Part shown: one piece after another, positions 10,731-20,371 of the stretch
Layout: each line of letters starts with the position of its first letter
Numbering within the stretch: position 1 is the stretch's first letter
From: Chimonanthus salicifolius
Lineage: Eukaryota; Streptophyta; Magnoliopsida; Laurales; Calycanthaceae
Length of the DNA: 64,000 nt
Assembly: GCA_013350335.1 (NCBI GenBank)
Contig: CM023535.1
Coordinates: forward strand, 39,740,069 to 39,804,068
Direction: 5' to 3'
The notes under the pieces: generated by a model
Database searches by the model: none
What the model was told of the DNA's origin: nothing
The model's input: only the letters and a program-made list of their open reading frames with translations
Made by a program: the position numbers and the translations under genes

Positions 10731-11914
10731 TTCACAAATCTTCTTGGTTAACAGATTGCTGATCGGTGGTGCTTGATCCTGCTAATTGCAATGCCCCATT
10801 GTCTCTCCACTTTTCTTCTTCAATTTCCATTTCTTTCTTTTTTCTTGCTGCTGTACCGTCCTTCTCTGCTATTTCCAATTCACCCCTCTTCTTATTATTT
10901 GCTTGCTATTGTTTTCTTAATGTTCTCCGCTGCTTTCTTGCTTGCACAAAGCTGCCCAAATGTTGGATGCATGGGCTGGTCACACGTTTGCACGGTAGGA
11001 GACACGCTGCAACCCAACAATTAACACAAATCTTACGTACTTGGGTTGTTTAATACAACACTTTGATTCAACATGTCACCACGTGTTGGCAATAACAAAG
11101 CCACTAGGTTCAATTTCAAACACTAGGAACAAATCAAAAACCCAAAATAAATCAACGAAATCAATGGGTTAAATGTTCCAGTCAGCCAAAAATAAAACTT
11201 GCAGCAGTCTTCTCCACATGGAAATTTTGAATTTATTGGGCTTTCTCGATCCAGACTTCAGGCTTGGACTCTTGATGGGCTTGGATCTAAATATGGCCCA
11301 CTTTTTGCATGTTTCTTCAATGTTTATTTCTTTTCTTGATTTTCTCTAAATTCCCTGAAAACTCCAAAATACCATTAATAATATTAAAAACACACAAAAC
11401 AAGGATTAACTAGTCTAAAATCTAGGGGTAATATTGTCATTTTACAACGTTCATCAATTGGTAGACCTTGCAATCAATTTAAAGGATTTTTTACATAGTT
11501 TAACTTGAGCACAATGTTCACATTGATATTTAGTCATTTTCTTTTTAATTTTAAGAAGGAAATTAAATTTCATTATTTTATCCAAAGTTTCTTACCATAT
11601 ATCATTCAACATAGTCAAATAAGGAAAATCAACAATATTATTCACAATAGAAAAAACATATATCATGTCCTTAACATAAACTTTTTCGTCAAATGATCAT
11701 TTCTTAGTGATGATTACTTCATCGAAATAAAAAACAACACAAAAATCATGATGATTGAGCAAATAGACTGAAATTAGACTTTTCCTAAGCTCCAGCATAT
11801 GAAGAACAATTGTAAACGAATGTGTTTCCCGTTAGGAAAGGCCAACGTCGTCTGTTCCAATTCCTCTACTAGGACTTGAAGCTGAGTTAGCCATATATAC
11901 AACGTGTCGTTATC
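10731..11914. other. Unassigned intergenic sequence
   Basis: No protein, RNA gene or element end recognised. It continues the pyrimidine-rich sequence interrupted by copia 1 (10790-10930) and then becomes AT-rich. The open frames here (for example 10766-11053) have low-complexity Ser/Leu/Phe composition and no family resemblance. Confidence 0.5.
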
Positions 11915-11931
11915 ATCAATAGGTTGGTAAG

Positions 11932-12131
11932 AACATGTGAGGGTTGTTTGGGCAGTGAAGAATCCACTTAAGATGTGGGAGGTCATGGATTCAAATCACT
12001 CTCAACACAAAAAGGATCATTCTCCATAATGTTACCTCATGTGTGTGGATATGAAAGTTTGTACATGTCCTAAAGATTAATCAGATTCTCTAAAAGCCTG
12101 AACACCTTTGTCCTAAAAAAAAAAAAAAAAA
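11932..12131 (+). mobile_element. Probable tRNA-derived SINE with poly(A) tail
   Basis: A segment of about 180 bp ends in an A-run of about 17-20 (12113-12132). It is flanked by imperfect 17-bp direct repeats: ATCAATAGGTTGGTAAG at 11915-11931 and ATCAATAGCTTGATAAG at 12132-12148 (two mismatches), as expected for LINE-mediated insertion. Inside, GGTCATGGATTCAAATC (about 11982-11998) resembles a pol III B box. The A box is less clear. I infer a SINE; no family is recognised. Confidence 0.5.
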
Positions 12132-12132
12132 A

Positions 12133-12373
12133 TCAATAGCTTGATAAGGTTTGAAAGAATCTTTATTAGCCTAGTATGAAAATTTGACCCAAACTTAATC
12201 CACCATCCTTTGTCTTCATTCACCATGAAAGCCTTGGAGATCATTGGCATTATATCATTATCAACAAAATTAGCTTCTTTTTGTTGACCCTTTCGGTGTC
12301 GACAAAACTTAGCAATATAGCCATTCTTCCAACATACATAACATGAGCCCCTTCTTTTTCCAAAAGTCTCCAC
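12133..12373 (-). pseudogene. Relic of copia gag zinc knuckle and protease start (Tnt1/Tork-like)
   Basis: On the minus strand the peptide includes GSCYVCWKNGYIAKFCRHRKG. This is a copia CCHC knuckle of the CX2CX4HX4C type with His replaced by Tyr and Gly by Trp. It leads to KGWWIKFGSNF, a decayed form of the copia protease WWIDSGA active-site region. It ends at the A-run of the SINE. Only about 75 codons remain; orientation is opposite to the next copia relic, so it is a separate fragment. Confidence 0.65.
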
Positions 12374-12498
12374 CTTTCTTAGGATGTGATAGGACTAGGC
12401 TTCAAGCCTAAAAGACTAGCCTGATAGGTGGAGTGACCCAATCCTTACAAGTCCTTAGATTTTCCCACTCACAACCGATGTGAGACTCTCTTGTCAAC

Positions 12499-14050
12499 TT
12501 GAAATATAAATATGGGCATAGTGTTGCAGAGCATCTCAGTGACTTTCAGGGTTTGATAAATCAGTTGACTACTATGAAAATGATGTTATATGATGAGTTA
12601 CAATCATTATTGTTTTTGAGTTCATTTCCTAACAGTTGGGGCACTTTGGTTGTGTCAATAAGTAATTCGGCTCCTAATGGTGTGCTAACCATGGATATGG
12701 TAAAAGTCAGCATGTTCAATGAAGAAGCCAGAAGAATATAGCACGGTGTATTTGTTGAGTCAGAGGCCTTTGTTACTGAAAAAAGGGGGAGAAGAAAAAA
12801 TACAAAATTTTACAATCGTGACAAGTCAAGAGACAAGCCAAAAGGAAGATCCATGTCAGGGAAATGGATAGAATGTTATCATTGTGGCAAGCTGGGACAT
12901 ATGAGGAGACAGTCTCAGCTACTTAAAAAAGAGCAAAAGAAAGAAAGGGGTGATGAAAAGAAAGATGAGAGAGACAAAGTTACAGTTGCTTCAAATGATG
13001 GGGATATTATCATTGTTTGTGATGACAACTATGTTGGACTCATAGGGCATGATTCTAGTTGGGTGATTGATTCTGGTGCATCCTTCCATTTCACTTCACG
13101 TGAGGACTTCTTCATATCTTATACACATGGTGATTTTGGCCATGTTCGGATGGGAAATGATGGCATGTCCAATATTGTGGGAATGGGAAATGTTTGCTTA
13201 GAGACCAATACAAGCTGTAGTGTGGCTCTTAAAGATGTTCGACATGTTCCTGACATCCGTCTCAATTTGATCTCCAGTGGAAAACTTGATGATGAAGGCT
13301 ACAAAAATCAATTTGGTGATGGAAGATGAAAGCTCTATAAGGGTTCCATGATAGTTGCAAGAGGAAATAAATATTTCACTATTTATCTGATGCAAGCAAA
13401 GCTAAGCAAGGCGAAGTCAATGAAATTGAAAAGGAAGCATCCGCAGAGATATGACATAAGAGGCTAGGTGACATGAATCACAAGTGAATGCAAAATCTAG
13501 CCAGGAAAGAAGTTATTCTTAAGGTGAAAGGTACACTTCTTAAAATATGTGTTCATTGCTTAGCTGGAAAACAAAATATAGTTTCATTTAAAAGAACTCA
13601 TGCATATAGAAAATCTAATGTTCTAGATTTGGTACATTTTGATATTTGTGGAGCAATGAAAATTAGAACACTTAGTGGTTCCTGTTATTTTGTTACTTTT
13701 ATGGATGATTACTCTAGAAAATTGTGGGCTTATGCCTTGAAAAGTAAAGATCATGTGTTCGAAGCATTTAAGCCTTTTCAGGCTAATGCTGAAAGGGAAA
13801 TAAAAAAACCATGAAGTGCATTTGCACAGATAATGGTGATGCGTACATGGGTCCATTTGAAGAATATTGAAGAAACATTGACATCAAGGCTTCAATGAGC
13901 AGTTCCCAAAATACCTCAACAATATGGTGTAGCAGAGAGAATGAACAAATCAATTGTGGAAAGAATCAGATGTATGCTCTCCCATGCTAAGCTTCCTAAA
14001 TCCTTTTGGGGTGAAGCAATGATAACAACAATTGATTTAATGAACCTCAC
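12499..14050 (+). pseudogene. Relic of a Tnt1/Tork-like copia element: gag, protease, integrase
   Basis: 12499-12741 encodes the copia gag domain (HLSDFQGLINQLTTM, DELQSLLFLSSFP). 12853-13329 encodes a CYHCGKLGHMRRQ zinc knuckle (last Cys lost), the protease active site SSWVIDSGASFHFTS, and DVRHVPDIRLNLISSGKLD. 13488-13814 encodes the pre-integrase CVHCLAGKQ and the integrase core HFDICGAM...FMDDYSRKLWAYALKSK. The block near 13920-14050 has QQYGVAERMNKSIVERIRCMLSHA with the catalytic Glu region. Many stops and frameshifts occur. The relic stops at 14050, where copia element 3 begins; the reverse transcriptase is not in the window. Confidence 0.85.
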
Positions 14051-14077
14051 TGAAAGTTCCCAAAGCTAGAGCACGAT
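14051..14077 (-). repeat. Terminal 27 bp of the copia 3 LTR
   Basis: TGAAAGTTCCCAAAGCTAGA followed by GCACGAT matches the terminal bases of the solo copia LTR at 34689 (TGAAAGTCCCTTGAGCTAGA). The LTR is then interrupted by a Tekay LTR at 14078. Confidence 0.75.
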
Positions 14078-17000
14078 TGTAACACCCCAATTTCTCAACG
14101 AAGTGGATAATTACGAAAATGCCCCTGATGTGTTAAATTAATTATTTTGTGATATCAAATAAGGAAATGGGTGGGGTCCATTGCTCAAATTAAGATCATA
14201 TGAGCACATTATAAATGTCAAGTTTGATTGGATGGGTTACGTACATCAATTGGGTCGAAAATGGCTAAATGGGTCAAAGGGCCCAATTGGACCCAATGGG
14301 TCATAATGGATGATTTGACCATTGTGTAAGCTCAAATTAAATGGGGTCAAGCTGAACTGATTAGAAATCAAGTATAGCAAAAATGGGTAGGCTTGATGCA
14401 CAAATGAAAACCAATTAAAAATGGCAAAATCAGCCCATGAATGGGTCATGTTGTCAAAACGGGTCAAGGGGCTGATTGGGGACCCAATGGGTCGGGTTGA
14501 CCAAGTTGACCACGGATGACCGTGTGGGCCCTCAGATGAGCTCAAGTGTGAGTTAGTTCAGCTTGAGTTGGATTGATTTGGAGTGAATTTGATTTAAGAA
14601 AAAAGTTGACTCAAACTTGGTGCATTAAATGTGATGAGTTGGATGAGTGGAGTTGGAATAAAAATACCATGAATCAAGTGAGTCAAGAGGATATGGAAGG
14701 GTGTTTTAATGTCACACAACACTTGGGAAAACAAATCTCAGCCGTTGGAATGAAGAGGTGTCTTGGCAAAGCCAAGGGACACCAAGGTTGGGCGGCATCA
14801 TCTCATTTAATGAGATGCATTGGCTGATTTGAATAGATGCACCGTTTGGGTGAAGGGGTGTCTAGGATGACACCCAATATCCCATCGGTTTTGGAAAGAT
14901 TAAATGAGGGAAAATGAATGGAAGTTGGGACTGAAATTACAAAAGGAAAAGGTTACCATTCTTGGCCGATTTTCACATTGAAAATCCAAGAAATTCCCAT
15001 CTCTCTCTCCCTCTCTTCAAGTTCGTTTTTCTTGGCTGAACAGCAGAGGTTTTGGCATCAGTTAATCAAGCATAAACCAGGAAAGGATTAAGGAAGAAAG
15101 GAAGAAAATAGAGGGGAGAAGGCAAGGATCATAGGCAAACGAAATTTGGTAAGATTTCTTAAGTGTTCAAGTTAAACAAGTTGTAAGAAAAGGGTGTGTA
15201 TTGGGCCATGGTTATGGCCGAATGCACCAAGGTTTTAACCTTGAATAAATGAAATGGAAAAAATGATCATAGGGCTCGGCCACCTTGGAGGGCCAAACCC
15301 CATGTAAATGATTGGTTGGTTTTGGTGTGTTTGAAACATAGAAACCATGAAGTTTTGTGGACTGTCTTTGATGTTTCTTTAAGACTCAAATGCATGTTTT
15401 ATAGAGGGTTAAAAACATGGACTTGAATGACATCAAGGACTGAAGGTATCATGGGTCTAATCATGGATTAAAATTGATGAAATGGACCATTGGGCTCGGC
15501 CATCTTGGATGGCCGAATCCCAATGGAGTGTTATGGTCATTTGGACAAAGTGATGAACTTATTTGGATGGTTTTGAGAGGTAAAAATGCAGTAATGTTAT
15601 ACCGATTATTACTTGTCTAAATGAGACCTAAAACGTATTCATAAGGACCAAGACATGGACATAGGCCGAACCCCATGAAAGTATTTGATGATTTTGGTGA
15701 GTTAAAAACCATATAAATTATGGTGTTTTATGTGATTTGATGAAGATTAACTTGCTGTTATTGGTTGGCCAATATAGGGCTGAACCATGTCAATGTTAGG
15801 ATTAAGTTACTGATTCAAATCATGGATAGATGATGGACCAATTAAATCAAGAGAACCATTGGGTTCGGCCATGTGCATGGCCGAACCCCATGGGCTGTTT
15901 TTGGGATAAATGGACTAAATTTATGGGTTGTGTTTGTTATTGTTTCCATGATTTTATAAAGGGTTTAAAAGTATTATAATGGAGAACCATTTGGTGATGG
16001 ATAAGTGGGAATACAAGGTTCGGCCAGGTATAGGGCCGAACCCCATAAATGACAATTGTTTTGATATGGTTTAGCCTAGTGGCAAAGCTGTAAATAAGGA
16101 TGATAATGGATAAAGAAAGGTCATGAAAGAAGGTTAAACCAAGGAGGTATGGTTCGGCCATGATGTATGGCTGAACTCTACCAAGACATGTTTAAAGGGG
16201 TAAGTATTTAAGAATTGGTTAAATGGAAAAGGAGATTAAATCCTAACTTGATGATGTTCGGCCATGGGCATGACCGAACCCCACATGATGTGGTTGGGTC
16301 TTAGATGTAAATGAATAAGTAAATGATAGTATGATTTACTGATTGTTATATGGTCTAGGTACCGGAAGTTGAACGACGTGCGAGTCGTGACTGGGTGACG
16401 CTAAAGAAAGATCAAATACTGAAGTGAATCTTCAATAGGTTTCCTACCTACTTGTAACCACAGTTTTATCCTAATTGTTATGAGACTCTTGTTTATTTTA
16501 TGTGGTTTCGAATGATATATTATGTGTTTACAAATGACATACAATGCATTGACATCTCATGCATGGCATGGGATGAAGATTGTGAAACCCGGAGCCCACT
16601 CTCTGGTGATTTGCTGTGATGCGACTTTGAACCTCCTTAGGCGATGCAGGTCCCGCCAGGAGTAGAATTATGATGATGATAGGACATTGGTCTCCTTAGG
16701 CGATGCAGGTCCCACCGGGAGAAATGTCAGGATATTGAGGAATACATTGGTCTCCTCAGGCGATGCAGGTCCCGCCAGGAGAAATGTTATTGTGATTTAC
16801 CTTGACGGTGCGAGGCACGTCAAGTGATGGCTATGAATGTGCATGTTGGGAGAGACTCATTGTTTTACCTGTTTTTGATAATCATATATTTGATATATGC
16901 ATGTTTTACAAGCTAACCATGTGGTAGCCCTGATTCGGGAACCTACTGGGCGTGTTGATCTAAAGCCCTAGTTCTATCCTCAGAGGAGAATGCAGGTACA

Positions 17001-17437
17001 AGGAAAGGGAAAGAGAAGGTCGATGACCGGGAGGGGAGCCAAGCCTAAGTGTTTGAATGTTGAACTGGACTTCTTTATTACTGTCATTTGAATTATAGTT
17101 TGTGGACATGTAATAAGTTAATACTTTGCTATGGTTTGATTAGGTTATTAACTATGGATGGTTGTTTTATGTTAATTAATATTTGAGACTGTTACTTGTT
17201 ATCTATTCATTCTATTTCCGTAGTTAGTCTAGTTTATTCCGCAAGTTATTGTTTAGTTCCATGTGTGATTTGTTATCATGGTCTAGTCCATGTACACATG
17301 GGTGGCCAGTTAAGGTTCAGACTTGAGTAGTCTAAACTTAACTCGCGTTGTGACGCCGCCCGCTCTCTTCCGGTGTTTATGTTTTAATAAAAAAGATAGA
17401 CTCTGATAATTTGTCTCGGAGAGGGCGGGGCGTTACA
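14078..17437 (+). repeat. Tekay/Del-type LTR, plus strand, 3.36 kb
   Basis: It starts TGTAACACCCCAATTTCTCA and ends GGGCGGGGCGTTACA. It aligns along its length with the reverse complement of the Tekay C LTRs, so it is a complete LTR of the same family in the opposite orientation, clearly older. It carries palindromes of the TTCGGCCAT/ATGGCCGAA type at about 15493, 15867, 16018, 16151 and 16258, and a three-copy repeat at 16632-16790. The right end directly abuts a TRIM primer site; no matching 5-bp duplication is found (ACGAT on the left, TTACA on the right). Confidence 0.87.
16632..16790 (+). repeat. Three-copy tandem repeat, about 60-bp period, with hairpin arms
   Basis: Units start near 16632, 16691 and 16751. 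Each has a CTCCTnAGGCGATGCAGGTC core followed by CCGCCAGGAG, so TCTCCT and AGGAGA arms can pair. Directly after it, CTTGACG and CGTCAAG near 16801-16825 form another hairpin. Confidence 0.75.
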
Positions 17438-17805
17438 TTACAAATGGTATCAGAGCTGAGTTTAGCACTCGGACTGTGTGGGCCTAATGCCTTCACCTAG
17501 ATTCATTGGGTCGAACCGGAGACGACTCTTGGCTTTAAGGGGTGAATTGTAAGACCATGATCCGGCCCAGAAGGCTGATCCAAGTGAAATGCTAAGTGGG
17601 AGTGTGGGAAAAAAAGGATCCCACATCGGAAGGGAGGGATTTCTACATGGAGTTTATAAGTGGCAACCCGTACTCAATCAGCAAGACGCGTTTTGGGGCC
17701 TACCAGTTGGGCCAGGCCCCAACCTAAACCCATTCGGGCTCGCATGTATGGGCCTAAAGCGGACAATTTCTTGCTGACCCTAGCCCTAAGCCCAGATTTT
17801 TCAGG
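17438..17805 (+). mobile_element. TRIM A fragment: primer site, short internal region, 3' LTR
   Basis: AATGGTATCAGAGC (about 17442-17456) is a tRNA-Met primer site. About 105 bp later GGCTTTAAGGGGTGAAT resembles a polypurine tract, and an LTR begins with TGTAAGACCATGATCC at 17549. The LTR includes AAAGCGGACAATTTC, like AAAGCAGACAATATTC in TRIM B. The internal regions of TRIM A and B are alike in length and wording. The right boundary near 17805 is uncertain. The expected TRIM 5' LTR is absent; a Tekay LTR stands in its place. Confidence 0.65.
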
Positions 17806-19381
17806 TCGGGTCTTTAGACTTCTTAAATTTCTTGATTAATCATTATAAATGCAGTGGATAAAACAAGATTAATCAAGTGTTTTGTGAACAAGAGTGTACA
17901 AAAGTCAATCACACAAACAAAGAGCCAAACACCCAATATAAAGTGGTTCGGATTAAATACCTCCTACATCCACTGATGGACTCACCCAACCTTTTGTTAT
18001 CCCAAAATTCACGATGCGGAGAATTATACCCTCACGAATAGAGATGGAAATACGCCTTACTCAAATAGAGTGAGACTTTCACCCAACTTGAATCCTAATT
18101 TTGAAAGGTTTGACCAACCCCGGTTTAATCCTTATCCATCTATTTTTTAGAGTGGTTCAATCCCAAGGATTTAATCGACTATACAAATTGATTTAAAGAT
18201 AAATCAAACTAAGAGAAACACTTGCCTTTGAAACTTTGCTAATGTAGATGTTCTTGTGAAGACTTTCTCCCAATGTGATCTCGTTTGATGACGAAGATGC
18301 GCCATGTATGAACAATCACAATCCTTGGGAGAGGTTTCTAGGAAAATGGATATGCAAGTTGTATCCTAGAATTGGTTGCCTTTCTCTCTCACAATCTCAA
18401 TCAATGGGATGATTGGATTATTATGATTCATCAAGTGGAGAAATTAGAGAGATTTGAACATTGAATTTGCATCTTGAATTTGCCAATAAATTCTGGTAGA
18501 TGAAGGCTATAAATTTCATCTCTAAGGATCTTAAATGTAGTTCCAAGGGATCCTTAAAATCTCCAAACAATGGAGTATTTATAAAAGCAAACCAGATCCT
18601 TCAAAACAGTAAGTCCACGATCGATCGTGGTACCATGATGGGCCGAGAGATTTGAAAGTGACTTCCCACCAACCAGACCATTGCACATTAATGCACTTCA
18701 ACTGCTCAAAAACGATCATGCACGATAGATCGTGTTTCACGATGGGTCACGAAATCCAGTGCTGATGGGTCGTGATCTGACGATAATATCATCTTGAGAC
18801 CAGTTGGAATTTACAGAGTTGTTTCAAACTAGAACTCTGGAAATCCAAGCCGACAGGTCGTCATCACGATGGGTTGTGTCCTGTCATGCACGATGGGTCG
18901 TGATCCCACGATAATATCGGCCTGAGAGTGAAATTTTTTAAGTGTATCTTTCCAGCCAGAAACCTTGTCAATCTGGTGGATGGATCGTTAGACCACAAAG
19001 GGTCGTCCCTGTCCAAGGCGATAGATCCCCTGCCACGATGTGTCGACCTGATAGTTAATCAATTTTCAAAGTTCCAATCCACTTGGTTCTATTGGATGTC
19101 AAATCTCATTTAGGTTTAATTAGATTATCCAGATATGATATCTAAGCCTAGGCATGATCATCCTAGAGGTGTGGGGTCCACTCTAGAGTCATATATGGCC
19201 AATATACCTTAGTGATTGCCATACACAGATGATGAGTTGAATCTTCAAATGTTCTTCTAATCTTGGACTTGATTCAACCTTCACTTGAGTCTTGATTCAT
19301 GTCCTTCAACTTTCTAAGGCAGTGCTTCACACAAGTCATGGAATTTACAAATAGGTGACTCGGTAAGCCGGGGCACTAGCA
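17806..19381 (-). repeat. Main part of the copia 3 3' LTR
   Basis: Read on the minus strand it starts TGCTAGTGCCCCGGCTTACC at 19381 and runs to about 17806, where TRIM A interrupts it. It shares layout with the copia 2 LTRs, including a TATA-like AACCACTCTAAAAAATA near 18143-18159. Between 18600 and 19060 it carries a palindrome array: CCACGATCGATCGTGG at 18615-18630, CACGATAGATCGTG at 18721-18734, and several decayed forms. Confidence 0.82.
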
Positions 19382-19872
19382 ATCTCCCCCTTTGTCAATT
19401 CGTGACAAAATCTAGAAGCTAAAATTACAGACTCAAGGTACGTAACTCATCCCATTACAATTCATTTGAATGTACAAAATATACCAAATACAAAGACTTC
19501 AAATGAAGAGAATAAACATTAAGCATCATATATCTTCCAATTTTGTTCCCCCTTAAGATGTGCCTGCAAAAACATATTCCTTTATACATACAATGCACTA
19601 GGTGGAAGCAAAAATCTTCCTCTCAATCATTAGTAATATAAACAATATTACTCCACCATAGTACATGAACTAAGATTCTTCTCAATTTTAACTTCTTACT
19701 CCCCCATAATCTATGATCGGTCTCCCCTTACTTTGATTTGATCTCCCCCATAGCTCAAGCTTATCACTAAGCTTCTGTTTTTCTCCCCCATTTTGTCAAT
19801 TGACAAAGGCTCTTAAGCACATAGTCTGTGCTTCCCCAAACTGCACATGGTATCCTTAAGTAAGCAACCAAG
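19382..19872 (-). other. 3' untranslated part of copia element 3 with repeated polypurine tracts
   Basis: Directly next to the LTR, AATCTCCCCCTTTGTCAATT is the complement of the polypurine tract. Further purine tracts (as pyrimidine runs on this strand) appear near 19550, 19700, 19722, 19748 and 19783. No coding remnant is seen. The sequence ends where TRIM B begins. Confidence 0.75.
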
Positions 19873-20371
19873 TGTAGTACCCCGCCCCAGAGGGGGGCCT
19901 AGTCTAAAGCCAAATAACGCCAAAATGGAGATAAAGTCGCCAGGTGGGCTGTGAACACCGCCTAGGGGAGTGTTCACAAGTTCCACATAGCCCAGTATGG
20001 GCGAATTCCTTGAGTATTTAAGAGAATGGCTCTCCTCCATCTAGTACAAGGCCTTTTAAGGGCTCCCCTGGTGTGGGTCCTTAGATGTAAAAGTCGTGCG
20101 GGTCCGAGTGTGGGACCAAAGCAGACAATATTCTGCTAGAAGGTCGAGCAGATCGTTACAAATGGTATCAGAGCACGGTTCAACTCTCGGCTGAGGTTGT
20201 GGCCTGGTGCGTGTCTCAACCAGCTGTCGAGCTGGGGGCGGATCTGGTTTTAAGGGTGGTAGGTTGTAGTACCCCGCCCCAGAGGGGGCCCATCCTGAAG
20301 CCAGATAGCGCCAAAATGGAGATAAAATAGCTAGGTGGTCTGTGAACAACACCTAGAGGCGTGTTCATAAG
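19873..20371 (+). mobile_element. TRIM B: miniature LTR retrotransposon, cut by Tekay A
   Basis: LTR 1 is 19873-20160 (288 bp; TGTAGTACCCCGCC...GATCGTTACA). A tRNA-Met primer site AATGGTATCAGAGCACGG follows at 20161. The internal region is only 104 bp and ends in a purine-rich TTTTAAGGGTGGTAGG. LTR 2 starts at 20265 with the same TGTAGTACCCCGCCCCAGAG and is cut after 107 bp by Tekay A at 20372. No coding capacity, as is normal for TRIMs, which depend on proteins of other elements. Confidence 0.85.

Larger units (their letters stand above)
14051..19872 (-). mobile_element. Copia element 3 (Sirevirus-like), 3' LTR plus 3' end only
   Basis: This minus-strand fragment has one LTR split in two (14051-14077 and about 17806-19381) and about 490 bp of internal sequence to its right, ending where TRIM B starts at 19873. 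Its LTR matches the solo LTR at 34689-36245 and the LTRs of copia 2 in layout: outer ends TGAAAGT...TGCTAGTGCCCC when oriented. No coding region survives. The left end lies directly against the Tnt1/Tork-like relic, presumably its insertion site; the second LTR is missing. Confidence 0.82.

Noticed and set aside
10766..11053. 95-codon frame with hydrophobic N-terminus
   Set aside because: Overlapping frames both look hydrophobic because the DNA is pyrimidine-rich; nothing conserved.
17442..17456. tRNA gene fragment (GGTATCAGAGC)
   Set aside because: It is a retroelement primer site complementary to tRNA-Met; no cloverleaf in the surroundings.
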